From a bacterium (GTDB lineage Bacteria > Patescibacteriota > Saccharimonadia > Saccharimonadales > SZUA-47), in the NCBI GenBank assembly GCA_030427365.1, contig JAUHWW010000006.1, positions 1 to 40,728 on the forward strand: a stretch of DNA of 40,728 bases. Reading direction: 5' to 3'. Positions 31,958 through 40,162 of the stretch are shown one piece after another. Under the pieces are notes generated by a model. That model made no database searches. It was not told the origin of the DNA and was given only the letters and a program-made list of their open reading frames with translations. Position 1 is the stretch's first letter. The number at the start of each line of letters is the position of its first letter. Both the position numbers and the translations under genes were made by a program.

Positions 31958-31987
31958 ATTTTAACATAAACGCTTATGCTTTGTCAA
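31958..31987 (-). promoter_or_regulatory. Probable ftsK promoter
   Basis: Minus-strand TTGACA (31982-31987), 18-base spacer, TAAAAT (31958-31963). The -35 overlaps the end of the preceding gene. Predicted leader about 130 bases, containing element C. Confidence 0.6.
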
Positions 31988-33006
31988 TTCTTCCTGTACG
32001 GGCTATGTTCTTGGCCTCTCTTTATGACTCGGCCAACCGTTGATTGATCGTTAATAATATCTATCGCAGTGTCTCTATATGCTTTCCTGCCGCGTGATGA
32101 GGTGTCTACAGTTTTTACCCTCTCAACAAGGTCTGCTGCCGGCTCTTGAAAGCTTTGACTGATACGATATCTAAAACTCATATGACCAATGTCGCCGGTC
32201 TCAGTTGCTCCTGGCGAATACCGAGGATTATTGGAGCTGAGAACTCTTATAACTCTTTCTCTCATGTCACTCACATCTGCTTCAGCAACAATTCCATTTT
32301 CCAAAGCAAACGCAACTAGTTCATCCGCTGTCCATGGGTGAGCAGGCTGCTCTGTTTTTGCCTGTTTTAACAACGTGTACAGCGCTGTTTGACCAGAACT
32401 TAGCTCTCTTTTAGCTCGATACTGTGGATCGATTATTTTTGCTCTTACTTCGTGCGGCTCAGCTACGACAAGTCCGTTTTCTAGCATCTTTTTAAATCGA
32501 CTGTTATATTCTGTAGCTGCTCCTGTACGGTGCCTTTTGTACCTTGATTCAGCGATGCGGTTAATCCCATATACTCCATTTAACAGGCTTTCAAGTATCT
32601 GAATGGTATTTATGGGTGCTCTTGATCCTTGTGATGCAGTACTAGATAGTGCCGCCAATATTGGGAAATCGTGCTGTTCAGACCATTCCATCATTGCTCC
32701 AACTGCAGCAAGTGCGTGTTCAACTCTTTCCGCCCCATAGCCTCGTGCGTCCTTACCACGGTGCCGTCCGACTACTTCGCTTGATGCAAAGCCCTTATCC
32801 TCAAACGTTAGAGGATACGATTTTACACTTGGAACTGGAAACCCTGCTCGAGACTCTACCGCCTTTGCAAGGCCTCCTGTCGTGAGGAAACTACCTTCAT
32901 CAACAAGAGTTGCGTAAGCGACCGCTTTGACATCATGGTTTGCAACGATGTCGAAAGAATCTTGCGTCTCTGGAGAAAACTGTATTGCTGGTCTTTTTGT
33001 AATCAT
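31984..33006 (-). CDS. Hypothetical protein, possible winged-helix DNA-binding protein
   Basis: 340 residues, soluble, no recognised family. Residues 28-75 (AYATLVDEGSFLTTGGLAKA, then VPSVKSYPLTFEDKGF) look like a winged helix, and two more helical segments (FKKMLENGLVVAEPHEV; ADELVAFALENGIVAEADVS) could be similar. Arg/Lys-rich throughout. It lies downstream of a small gene and upstream of the ftsK promoter. Confidence 0.5.
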   Translation of the reverse strand: MITKRPAIQFSPETQDSFDIVANHDVKAVAYATLVDEGSFLTTGGLAKAVESRAGFPVPSVKSYPLTFEDKGFASSEVVGRHRGKDARGYGAERVEHALAAVGAMMEWSEQHDFPILAALSSTASQGSRAPINTIQILESLLNGVYGINRIAESRYKRHRTGAATEYNSRFKKMLENGLVVAEPHEVRAKIIDPQYRAKRELSSGQTALYTLLKQAKTEQPAHPWTADELVAFALENGIVAEADVSDMRERVIRVLSSNNPRYSPGATETGDIGHMSFRYRISQSFQEPAADLVERVKTVDTSSRGRKAYRDTAIDIINDQSTVGRVIKRGQEHSPYRKN

Positions 33007-33039
33007 AGTTGGGGTTTTTATCTTTACTGTGTTGCCTGA

Positions 33040-33330
33040 CTAGCTCCCAGCGAGGAATATGGTCGAGAGGTCGGGCTTATCTTTCGGTTTCGCATCCTGC
33101 TTACTGTCCTGACTAGGAACATCTGCATACGTAAGTTTGTCGTTCATCGTATGCATAAAAGGGGTTATCTCATGGATGCCGTACGCGGCTACTGCTGCTT
33201 CATCAATATCACCCTGCGGGACGGCGTGGTCACCAGCGACAACAGTATGATTAGTCGCATGAGCAATAGCCGGAAGGTAACCTGATCTCAGGGCAATTTG
33301 TGTTTGTGGTTGTTTTTGTGTTGAGTCCAC
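33040..33330 (-). CDS. Small hypothetical protein, leaderless GTG start
   Basis: 96 residues from the GTG at 33330. The frame is open further upstream to 33366, but a near-consensus promoter occupies that stretch, so translation from there is unlikely. Soluble, lysine/aspartate-rich C-terminus (SKQDAKPKDKPDLS). No family recognised. It precedes the 340-residue gene and is probably co-transcribed with it. Confidence 0.5.
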   Translation of the reverse strand: MDSTQKQPQTQIALRSGYLPAIAHATNHTVVAGDHAVPQGDIDEAAVAAYGIHEITPFMHTMNDKLTYADVPSQDSKQDAKPKDKPDLSTIFLAGS

Positions 33331-33336
33331 TCTTAT

Positions 33337-33366
33337 ATTATAGCATAAGCTGTAACATTTTGTCAA
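33337..33366 (-). promoter_or_regulatory. Near-consensus promoter of the small GTG-start gene
   Basis: Minus-strand TTGACA (33361-33366), 18-base spacer ending in TATGC, TATAAT (33337-33342). Both boxes are perfect and the -10 is of the extended TGn type. The GTG is 6 bases beyond the -10. The -35 overlaps the rnj stop codon. Confidence 0.8.
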
Positions 33367-35516
33367 TCTACTCTAGGGTCGTGGCCGAGGAGTTGTTGGC
33401 GGAGACTCGCAAACCGCTCCTGCTGCTCTGCAGCAACCTGTTCAGGGGTCTTTTCAGGCTTGTCATCTTTGCGGCCGTTTCTATCGGTCGCGACTTCAGC
33501 CTTTTTACCACCCCCAGAGATGACATTCACAACTGGAATCACAATCGGACTTCGCTGGGTCTGCTCATAGAGGAAGTGAGTCACGTAATCCTTTAGTTCA
33601 GCTTTGAACCTATCGAGATCAACACGCTTGTAGCGCTGCGCGACAGCTCGCTTCAGCTCCGAGCGGAACAAGCCCATCAACTCTTCGTTATCGCGAATAT
33701 AGATGAATCCTCGGCTAATAATATCCGGACTGGTAAGCAAGCGACCTGATTTCTTATCAACGGTGAGGATGACGACCACCATACCTTCTTCGCTGAGCAT
33801 CAAACGATCCTTAACGACGACGTTGTTCACAATCGCGCCGGTCTGATCAACCAGCTGGATACCTGTTGGTACTTCGCCTCTCGACTTCATTGAGTTTTCG
33901 GTAAATTCAATAATCTCACCGTTGTCGATAGTTTTAAGATTATCCTTCGGAAAGCCTCGTTTTACTGCTTCTCTGTTGTGATATATCTGCGCCGTGTAAT
34001 CCGCTCCATAGATTGGGATAAGGAATTTTGGTTGGAAATAATCTATCATATCCATGTAATCATCGAGTGACCCGTGACCTGACACGTGTAGTGGGCCACA
34101 GCCATCGACTTCACGGGTGTTATGACGATAGACGTGCACACCTTTACGGTTGAGGTCGTCGACCATCATTGCGATTTTCTTGTCGTTTCCTGTACCCGGA
34201 ATCGGCGTGCTCGATAAGATCACTGAATCTTCTGCCTTGAGTTTGATGTGTTTATGATCACCTGTGCTCATCCGCTGCAAGGCTGAGTTCGGTTCCGCCT
34301 GTGAACCGGTGCAGATAATAACCACTTCACTGTCCTTCATGTTCGGAACGCTGGCAATTGGCACGAACGTCCCTTTTGGAATCTTTATCATGCCGAGTTT
34401 GATAGCAACTTCGAGTGTTGACAACATACTGCGGCCGTCCATGGCAATTTTACGTCCGTCTGCAACAGCGGTGTTTACGAGCATCTGGATACGGTTCATG
34501 TTACTGGAGAATGAAGATACAAACACCCGGCCTGGGGCCTTCTGAAACAGATTCTTGAACGTATCTTCAATCGTTGCCTCTGGCGGCGTGCGGCCAATCT
34601 TTGCGGCTGACAGACATTCGTTCAACAGCACTAGCACACCTTCTTTTCCAATCGCCTTAAAGCGTTCGATGTCTGATATTTCGTGGTCATGCGGGTTTGG
34701 ATCAAGTTTGTAGTCACCTGTACAAACAACCTTACCGACCGGTGTATCTAGCACGACAACCGTACTTCCCGGAATGGAGTGTGTCACGCGGACTAGCTCA
34801 ACAAAAAACTGACCAATCTTTAGTTTCTCGTGGGTCGTTTCATTCATACTGACGGTTTGCAGCTCGAACCCTTCTGGGTATTCCAAGCCGAAGTTATCAA
34901 AAAACTTCTCGACCATCCCAATAGTAAAGTTAGAACCATAAATTGGCGCAGGATAGCGCGGCACAATATGCGGCAGTCCGCCGATGTGATCAAGGTGACC
35001 ATGCGTGATGATATAGGCTTTAAGCTTATGCTTTATCTGCTCGAGGTACGTGACATCGCAAATGCCGTAGTTAATACCGGGCAGATCCACGCCGAGGTCG
35101 TTTCCGCAGTCGATGACAACTGCCTCATCTTTGTATTCAACGACAATCATGTTTTTTGATCCACCACTGTCCATACCACCAAGCGCGATGATTTTTAGTC
35201 GCGGTGAATCATCAATTTTGTTTGCGCGACCCTTATCCTGATTTTGCGATTTTTTCGCATCAGCAGTCTGGTACTGATCCAGCAAACGGTTTACATCGTC
35301 CATGTTCCGGCGCTGAGCTCGGATGGCTTCTCCACGGCTCGCACTACGTGCAACATCGGTTGTTTTTGGACGAGGCTTAGCATCCAGGCGCAGGCCATCG
35401 TCTTTTTTGGATTGGTTTTTCTGTCCTCTTTTTTGGTTGTTTTGAGGCTTTCTGTTGCCTCGGCTATTTCGATTCTGAGATTTCTTCTCTCCAGAACCAT
35501 TTTCGTTTTTACTCAT
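33363..35516 (-). CDS. rnj: Ribonuclease J
   Basis: 717 residues, longer than typical RNase J (~555) because of a disordered, very basic N-terminal extension of ~105 residues (NRNSRGNRKPQNNQKRGQKN) and a C-terminal tail. Metallo-beta-lactamase core with HGHLDHIGG near residue 175, the TGDYKLDP metal ligand and a beta-CASP domain, then the RNase J C-terminal domain. Endo- and 5'-3' exonuclease for mRNA decay and rRNA processing. The N-terminal extension probably binds RNA or ribosomes. Encoded near pnp, the 3'-5' partner. Confidence 0.94.
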   Translation of the reverse strand: MSKNENGSGEKKSQNRNSRGNRKPQNNQKRGQKNQSKKDDGLRLDAKPRPKTTDVARSASRGEAIRAQRRNMDDVNRLLDQYQTADAKKSQNQDKGRANKIDDSPRLKIIALGGMDSGGSKNMIVVEYKDEAVVIDCGNDLGVDLPGINYGICDVTYLEQIKHKLKAYIITHGHLDHIGGLPHIVPRYPAPIYGSNFTIGMVEKFFDNFGLEYPEGFELQTVSMNETTHEKLKIGQFFVELVRVTHSIPGSTVVVLDTPVGKVVCTGDYKLDPNPHDHEISDIERFKAIGKEGVLVLLNECLSAAKIGRTPPEATIEDTFKNLFQKAPGRVFVSSFSSNMNRIQMLVNTAVADGRKIAMDGRSMLSTLEVAIKLGMIKIPKGTFVPIASVPNMKDSEVVIICTGSQAEPNSALQRMSTGDHKHIKLKAEDSVILSSTPIPGTGNDKKIAMMVDDLNRKGVHVYRHNTREVDGCGPLHVSGHGSLDDYMDMIDYFQPKFLIPIYGADYTAQIYHNREAVKRGFPKDNLKTIDNGEIIEFTENSMKSRGEVPTGIQLVDQTGAIVNNVVVKDRLMLSEEGMVVVILTVDKKSGRLLTSPDIISRGFIYIRDNEELMGLFRSELKRAVAQRYKRVDLDRFKAELKDYVTHFLYEQTQRSPIVIPVVNVISGGGKKAEVATDRNGRKDDKPEKTPEQVAAEQQERFASLRQQLLGHDPRVD

Positions 35517-35544
35517 AATTTCCTTTTATGTTTAGTTAATAAAT

Positions 35545-36141
35545 TTAGAGTTCGTTTGAAATAATGCGCGAAACTATCTGAAAATCTTCAAGTAATGTTT
35601 CACGTAAGCTGCCGTTATACAGGGCTGCTGCTGGATGGTAAAGTGGCAATACAACGATTGTTTCTTCTTTACCGTCCAGGACAACTCGCAATTTTTTCGG
35701 CTGACCGTGGTCTCGACTAATTGTCAAATCTTGCAAAAACGCACTCCCGCTGTGTCGTCCAAGCGTGGCAATAATCTTCGGCTGGATAATGGCAATTTGC
35801 TTAAGCAGATATGGCCAGAATGCGGCTTTTTCTTGCGGGAGGGGATCTCGATTATTCGGTGGCCTATATTTTACTATATTTGTGATGTAGATGTCACTTC
35901 TTTTTAACTGCACGCTATCAAGCATCTCATCCAAGAACTTCCCTGCCGCGCCGACAAAAGGCTCACCTTTCAGGTCCTCGTTCTTCCCTGGCGCTTCGCC
36001 TATGAACACCACGTCAGCGTCGGGATTGCCACTGCCGAAGACCAGCTGCGTGGCCTGAGCCTTCAGCTGCGGCGTCGGGTTGTCCTCGAGAATCAGGTTA
36101 GCGAGCTCGTCGAGCTGCTCCTGTTTTTGCTTTCTTATCAT
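35545..36141 (-). CDS. Uracil-DNA glycosylase, family 4-like, without Fe-S cysteines
   Basis: 198 residues from the ATG at 36141, inside the end of the upstream gene; a longer start is unlikely. Motif 1 [20 protein letters not shown] (48-67), [14 protein letters not shown] (88-100) and motif 2 LYHPAA (167-172) identify family 4 uracil-DNA glycosylase. The protein contains no cysteine at all, so the 4Fe-4S cluster typical of families 4 and 5 cannot form: the usual KCRPP reads KYRPP, and the N-terminal CxxC is gone. Removes uracil from DNA in base-excision repair. Confidence 0.88.
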   Translation of the reverse strand: MIRKQKQEQLDELANLILEDNPTPQLKAQATQLVFGSGNPDADVVFIGEAPGKNEDLKGEPFVGAAGKFLDEMLDSVQLKRSDIYITNIVKYRPPNNRDPLPQEKAAFWPYLLKQIAIIQPKIIATLGRHSGSAFLQDLTISRDHGQPKKLRVVLDGKEETIVVLPLYHPAAALYNGSLRETLLEDFQIVSRIISNEL

Positions 36142-36424
36142 TGGATGTCTTGTGTTGAACAGCAGCGTGGCCGTGATGGATGGTGGCATAGAAGAAGTAA
36201 AAGCCAAGCGCGTAGTGGATCAGGCTGCCAGAATCGATGGCAAGCGAGAACGCAATGTAAGCCAACACTGCCGCTATCACTGACACAAGCCAAGCTGGCA
36301 CATAGTCATAGATTGACCATAGTTGCTTGCTCTGCTTCGACGCAGCCTTACGGGTCGACTTTTTAACAGTCGCTTTCTTGCGCGTTGTAGCGGATTTTTT
36401 ACTAGTCGTTTTCTTTGTTGCCAT
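36098..36424 (-). CDS. Lysine-rich membrane protein
   Basis: 108 residues. The first ~33 are Lys/Ser/Thr/Ala repeats (ATKKTTSKKSATTRKKATVK) resembling histone H1-like tails, followed by two membrane helices (about 43-62 and 70-90) and a basic tail. It overlaps the udg start by 44 bases. Possibly binds nucleic acid at the membrane (inference). A TATAAG box 11 bases before the ATG may be its promoter. Confidence 0.6.
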   Translation of the reverse strand: MATKKTTSKKSATTRKKATVKKSTRKAASKQSKQLWSIYDYVPAWLVSVIAAVLAYIAFSLAIDSGSLIHYALGFYFFYATIHHGHAAVQHKTSNDKKAKTGAARRAR

Positions 36425-36442
36425 AAGGAGTACTGCTTATAC

Positions 36443-36706
36443 TTACTGTACCACACTAGATGGATGGGGTGGTGCTTTTTGCATGTCCTCGACACTTAGT
36501 CCATTAGCTCTCGCGCGTTCCACTTGCCACTCCAATCCTGCTAGGATAACTGCTGAGATCGGGTCGTCTCCGGAGACGTCAAGGACTCTTGAGTACGCTC
36601 CGGGGAATAATTTCTCTATAGATTCCGTAGGTAAGACGCTGTCTGTTGGCCGTACATCATCCCGGCCTCTCAAGACCCGAGCAGTTCCATGACGACGCCT
36701 GGGCAT
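36443..36706 (-). CDS. Small hypothetical protein coupled to pnp
   Basis: 87 residues. The ATG shares one base with the pnp stop (TAATG), implying coupled translation. Basic N-terminus (PRRRHGTARVLRGRDD), helical middle (ISAVILAGLEWQVERARANG), proline-rich end. No family recognised. Confidence 0.55.
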   Translation of the reverse strand: MPRRRHGTARVLRGRDDVRPTDSVLPTESIEKLFPGAYSRVLDVSGDDPISAVILAGLEWQVERARANGLSVEDMQKAPPHPSSVVQ

Positions 36707-38841
36707 TATTTTCCTTCGAGTTCGCGCTTGGCTGCCTTCATAGAAAGCTGCAGACGACCACGCTCATCAATGGCGACCAGCTTTACGGTAACTTTATCGC
36801 CTTCTTTAAGGACGTCGGCAACTTTTTCGACACGCTCTTCACTGATCTCGCTGACGTGCACGAGCCCATCTTTGCCTGGCATAATCTGCACGAAGGCGCC
36901 GAAATCAAGCACGCTCACTACTGGCTTGTCCTTATAGATTGCGCCGACTTCAGGCTCAGCGGTGATATCGTTAATCATTTGCTTCGCTTTCGCAATGCTT
37001 TCACCGTCAGGTGAGGCAATCATGATAGTTCCGTCGTCTTTGATATCGATTTCTGCACCAGATTCAGCCACGATACCTTGGATGGTTTCACCGCCCTTAC
37101 CGATGACTTCACGAATCTTATCAGGATTAATCTTGATGCTCTCAACACGTGGTGCATACGGACTCATCTCACCAGGCGTGTTTATGACTGTCTTCATATG
37201 CTCGAGGATCTCGGCGCGGCCTTTCTTGCCTTGCTCCAGTGCTTTTCCAAGCACCTCAGGCGGCAGGCCGTGCACTTTCATATCCATTTGCAGCGCAGTG
37301 ATACCTTTTTCAGTACCTGTCACCTTAAAGTCCATGTCACCAGCAAAATCTTCAGCATCCGCAATATCACTAAGAACATACGGCGTGTCGCCGTCCATCA
37401 TCAGGCCCATTGCAATACCGCTTACCATGCGCTTCAATGGCACACCTGCGTCAAGGAGCGCGAGGCAGCTTGAACACGTTGCCGCCATAGACGTAGAGCC
37501 GTTCTGTGACATGATTTCAGTTACGCTTCGAATCACGTATGGGAAGTCTTCAACGGATGGCAACATTGGTGCCAAAGCACGCTCAGCCAGGTAGCCGTGG
37601 CCAATTTCACGACGGCCTGGTGAACCAAGTCGCTTCACTTCACCGACTGTCCAGCCTGGGGCGTTGTAGTGGTGCATGTAGCGTCGCGTCGTGTCGCGTT
37701 CCATGGTGTCCACGAGCTGCTCGTAGCTGGTTGCCGCCAATGTCACGATGTTCATCGCTTGCGTAACGCCGCGGGTAAAGATACTTGAGCCGTGCGTGCG
37801 CGGGAGGAAGCCAACCTCACTAGAAAGTGGGCGGATTTCGTCCATTTTACGGCCATCTGGGCGTACTTGCTCTTCAACGATACCTTTACGTGAATCAGCA
37901 AACACCGCCATCTGGAAGGCATCGCTATATTCGCCCTTTACATCAGCATAGTCTTCTTCGCCGACTTCAGCTTCGAAATGCGCGTGCATCTCGTCTTTGA
38001 GTTCAGCCAGCATGTCATTGCGCTCTGGGTAGTCTTTGCGAACTTTAGCGCCAAGCTTGCCATCAAGCCATGCGGAGACTTTCTCTTGGATTGCTTCATC
38101 AGGCTTGATGAGTTCGTATTCGATTTTCTCTGGGTTTACTTTGGCGATCAGCTCTTGCTGCAGCTTTATTATTGGCTGCATAGCTTCCTGAGCCCATTCA
38201 ATTGCTTTAAGGACTTCTTTCTCAGTTGCTTCATTGGCCGCTGCTTCAACCATCATGACGCCGTTTTCTGTACCAGCCACCACGAGGTCGAGCTTGCTAT
38301 CGTCGTATTCATTAATGCCCATAAAGGCTTTGTACTCACCACTTTCGGTCATACCAACGCGCAGACCAGCCACCGGACCTTCAAACGGCGCACCCGTCAG
38401 CGACAATGCTGCTGAAACCGCCAACATGGCAAGCATGTCAGGACGAAACGCCGGATCAGTTGATAGAACGGTTGCAATACCTTGCACTTCAGCACGGTAG
38501 CCTTTTGGCCACAGCGGACGAATCGGACGGTCGATGATACGGCCGATAAGTACTGCCTCTTCGCTTGGGCGTCCTTCACGCTTGATGAAACGCGAGCCGC
38601 TGATCTTTCCTGCGGCGTACATCTTTTCTTCGTAGTCAATGCTGAGTGGGAAGTAATCAAGCTGCACTGGACGATTACCAATCTGAGCCGTACCCAAGAT
38701 AACGGTGTCGCCGTAGCTTACGAGGACTGATGCTGAGGATCGGAAACCAACGCGGTTGATCTCAAGGGTTAATTCCTGACCAAATAGCTCAGTAGATACG
38801 CGAGTAATTTCCTTCCCGCGCGGGTTGATAATCTGTGACAT
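36706..38841 (-). CDS. pnp: Polynucleotide phosphorylase
   Basis: 711 residues from the ATG at 38841, preceded by AAGAAGGA; an upstream in-frame ATG has no such site. Two RNase PH domains flank a helical domain (the second contains GSPGRREIGHG and the catalytic MDFKVTGT region), then KH (INPDKIREVIGKGGETIQGI) and S1 (SVLDFGAFVQIMPGKDGLVH) domains. Phosphorolytic 3'-5' RNA decay. A TATACT box at about 38892-38897 gives a leader of ~40 bases. Confidence 0.97.
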   Translation of the reverse strand: MSQIINPRGKEITRVSTELFGQELTLEINRVGFRSSASVLVSYGDTVILGTAQIGNRPVQLDYFPLSIDYEEKMYAAGKISGSRFIKREGRPSEEAVLIGRIIDRPIRPLWPKGYRAEVQGIATVLSTDPAFRPDMLAMLAVSAALSLTGAPFEGPVAGLRVGMTESGEYKAFMGINEYDDSKLDLVVAGTENGVMMVEAAANEATEKEVLKAIEWAQEAMQPIIKLQQELIAKVNPEKIEYELIKPDEAIQEKVSAWLDGKLGAKVRKDYPERNDMLAELKDEMHAHFEAEVGEEDYADVKGEYSDAFQMAVFADSRKGIVEEQVRPDGRKMDEIRPLSSEVGFLPRTHGSSIFTRGVTQAMNIVTLAATSYEQLVDTMERDTTRRYMHHYNAPGWTVGEVKRLGSPGRREIGHGYLAERALAPMLPSVEDFPYVIRSVTEIMSQNGSTSMAATCSSCLALLDAGVPLKRMVSGIAMGLMMDGDTPYVLSDIADAEDFAGDMDFKVTGTEKGITALQMDMKVHGLPPEVLGKALEQGKKGRAEILEHMKTVINTPGEMSPYAPRVESIKINPDKIREVIGKGGETIQGIVAESGAEIDIKDDGTIMIASPDGESIAKAKQMINDITAEPEVGAIYKDKPVVSVLDFGAFVQIMPGKDGLVHVSEISEERVEKVADVLKEGDKVTVKLVAIDERGRLQLSMKAAKRELEGK

Positions 38842-38974
38842 AGTGTCCTTCTTTCTTTGTTCGATGTTCAGAATCAAGGCTGTAAAACCAGTATAGAAAG
38901 CTTTACAATCTTTGTTCTGTTATCGAACGTTATTTTCCATCTGTCTCGCGAACCAAAGAGCTTGATGCGCGTGA

Positions 38975-38994
38975 AAAAGGGAAAATTCCCTTTT
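38975..38994 (-). terminator. Terminator of rpsO
   Basis: AAAAGGGAA and TTCCCTTTT arms with a 2-base centre, followed by a further T on the minus strand, starting 6 bases after the rpsO stop. It separates rpsO from pnp. Confidence 0.75.
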
Positions 38995-38999
38995 AGCGT

Positions 39000-39260
39000 C
39001 TAGCGACGTAGACCCAATTCTTTAATCAAGTCGAGATATGCCTGTGCATCCTTGCTTGCAAGGTATTTTAGAAGGCGCTTGCGCTTCCCTACCATAACGA
39101 GAAGACCGCGGCGTGCCATGTGGTCTTTCTTGTTTTCTTTGAGGTGTTCAGTAATTTCGTTGATACGGCGAGTCAGCACCGTAATCTGCGCCTGTGGTGA
39201 ACCGGTGTCGGCAGCCTGCTTTGACGCTTTCGCAGTACTTTTTGCTTTGGTCTCTGTCAT
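39000..39260 (-). CDS. rpsO: Ribosomal protein S15
   Basis: 86 residues from the ATG at 39260. The S15 core runs from [20 protein letters not shown] through [20 protein letters not shown] to [21 protein letters not shown]; the N-terminus has a short Lys/Ser/Ala extension. Primary 16S rRNA binder of the platform. The truB-rpsO-pnp order matches that of many bacteria. No ribosome-binding site; the start lies 10 bases after the -10 box. Confidence 0.97.
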   Translation of the reverse strand: MTETKAKSTAKASKQAADTGSPQAQITVLTRRINEITEHLKENKKDHMARRGLLVMVGKRKRLLKYLASKDAQAYLDLIKELGLRR

Positions 39261-39270
39261 GTAAGGAGTA

Positions 39271-39299
39271 ATTCTACCAAAAATTCGTCTCTTATGCAA
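39271..39299 (-). promoter_or_regulatory. rpsO promoter
   Basis: Minus-strand TTGCAT (39294-39299), 17-base spacer, TAGAAT (39271-39276), overlapping the end of truB. Predicted leader of about 4 bases. Confidence 0.55.
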
Positions 39300-39984
39300 G
39301 CAGTCGCTGGTAGATTGTTTCTGCATCCAGCTCTTCAGGCGTAATAGCGTCGTCAACAGACCACTGTGCAACGCTCGTGCGGCGCAGACGAGATAGATGT
39401 CCGCTTGTTCCCAGCGCCTTAGCAATATCCTCTGCTAAGACGCGTATATACGTTCCGCTGCCGACATGCGTCTTGATTCGTACCGTCGGCCAGGTACATG
39501 ATTCGATTGTGATATCAAAAATCTTCACTGTTCGGGATGCGATATCCACTGTTTCGCCCTTGCGAGCCAACTCATAGGCTCGTTTCCCATTCACCATTAC
39601 GGCGCTATAGCTTGGCGGTGTCTGTTCAATTGCACCGATAAACTGCGGCAACACTGCCTCTACGTCTTTTTGGTTACGCACAGGAGCATTGTCTACGCTA
39701 ATAAGCTCTCCTTCAGCATCACCAGTGGTCGATGCTACCCCGAAGGTTATCTCGGCTTCATAGGTTTTATCATGTTTGATGAGCTCAGGTACCTTTTTTG
39801 TGTATGTTTTGCCGATGACCAAGACAAGCAGTCCTGTTGCCATAGGGTCCAACGTTCCCGTGTGCCCTACTTTCACCTGACGCGGTTTTTTGCCCTCACT
39901 ACTAGCGATGATTCGCCTAACAAAATTCACAACATCAAAAGACGTCCAGCCCTTTGGCTTATCAATAAGCAGCAAACCTTCCAC
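39292..39984 (-). CDS. truB: tRNA pseudouridine-55 synthase
   Basis: 230 residues with a GTG start at 39984. [19 protein letters not shown] and the catalytic [12 protein letters not shown] (Asp46) are diagnostic; the C-terminus is short, without a PUA domain. Makes pseudouridine 55 in the tRNA T-loop. The GTG overlaps the stop of a 50-codon leader frame that begins with a diverged copy of truB's own first 17 codons, so expression may depend on reinitiation. Confidence 0.95.
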   Translation of the reverse strand: MEGLLLIDKPKGWTSFDVVNFVRRIIASSEGKKPRQVKVGHTGTLDPMATGLLVLVIGKTYTKKVPELIKHDKTYEAEITFGVASTTGDAEGELISVDNAPVRNQKDVEAVLPQFIGAIEQTPPSYSAVMVNGKRAYELARKGETVDIASRTVKIFDITIESCTWPTVRIKTHVGSGTYIRVLAEDIAKALGTSGHLSRLRRTSVAQWSVDDAITPEELDAETIYQRLLA

Positions 39985-40136
39985 TAAAGAACACCTTTCA
40001 CGGAAGGAAAAAGAGCAGCCGGCGAAGTGGCTTTGCCAACTTCACCGCGCGATGAGAAAAAACCATCAGGGTTTTGTCTCATAGGTTCAAACGATGTCCA
40101 ACCCTTTGGCTTATCAACGAGAAGTATACCTTCCAT
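39984..40136 (-). CDS. 50-codon leader frame: truB N-terminus duplicate running through element B
   Basis: Starts at ATG 40136 as [17 protein letters not shown], a diverged copy of the truB start with mostly synonymous changes plus Ile/Val/Leu swaps. It then reads in frame through element B (PMRQNPDGFFSSRGEVGKAT) and stops at TAG 39984-39986, which overlaps the truB GTG (TAGTG). A TATCCT -10 box lies 7 bases before the ATG, so this looks like the original truB start region. Whether the peptide has a function is unknown. Confidence 0.6.
   Translation of the reverse strand: MEGILLVDKPKGWTSFEPMRQNPDGFFSSRGEVGKATSPAALFPSVKGVL
40006..40082 (+). repeat. Double-hairpin element, copy B
   Basis: Plus strand: tail GGAAAAAGAGCAGCC (40006-40020), hairpin 2 GAAG-TGGC-TTT-GCCA-A-CTTC (40024-40043, bulged A), GCGCG, hairpin 1 ATGAGA/TCTCAT enclosing AAAACC/GGTTTT (40052-40082). 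Compared with copy A, hairpin 2 has a C-G to T-A pair change, supporting selection on structure. Flanked by the true truB start (39984) and its diverged copy (40086-40136). Confidence 0.75.
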
Positions 40137-40162
40137 AAAGGATAGGATACGCTATCTCAGCA

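Noticed and set aside
33331-33366. Start at 33366 for the small gene
   Set aside because: Perfect TTGACA and TATAAT boxes occupy these bases, so the transcript must begin downstream; the GTG at 33330 fits.
40006-40082. Double-hairpin element as an integron attC site or T-box leader
   Set aside because: No paired R/L core boxes of the GTTRRRY type, no integrase of the integron class, and no T-box AGGGTGGNACCGCG sequence. Two short hairpins in series do not match either architecture.
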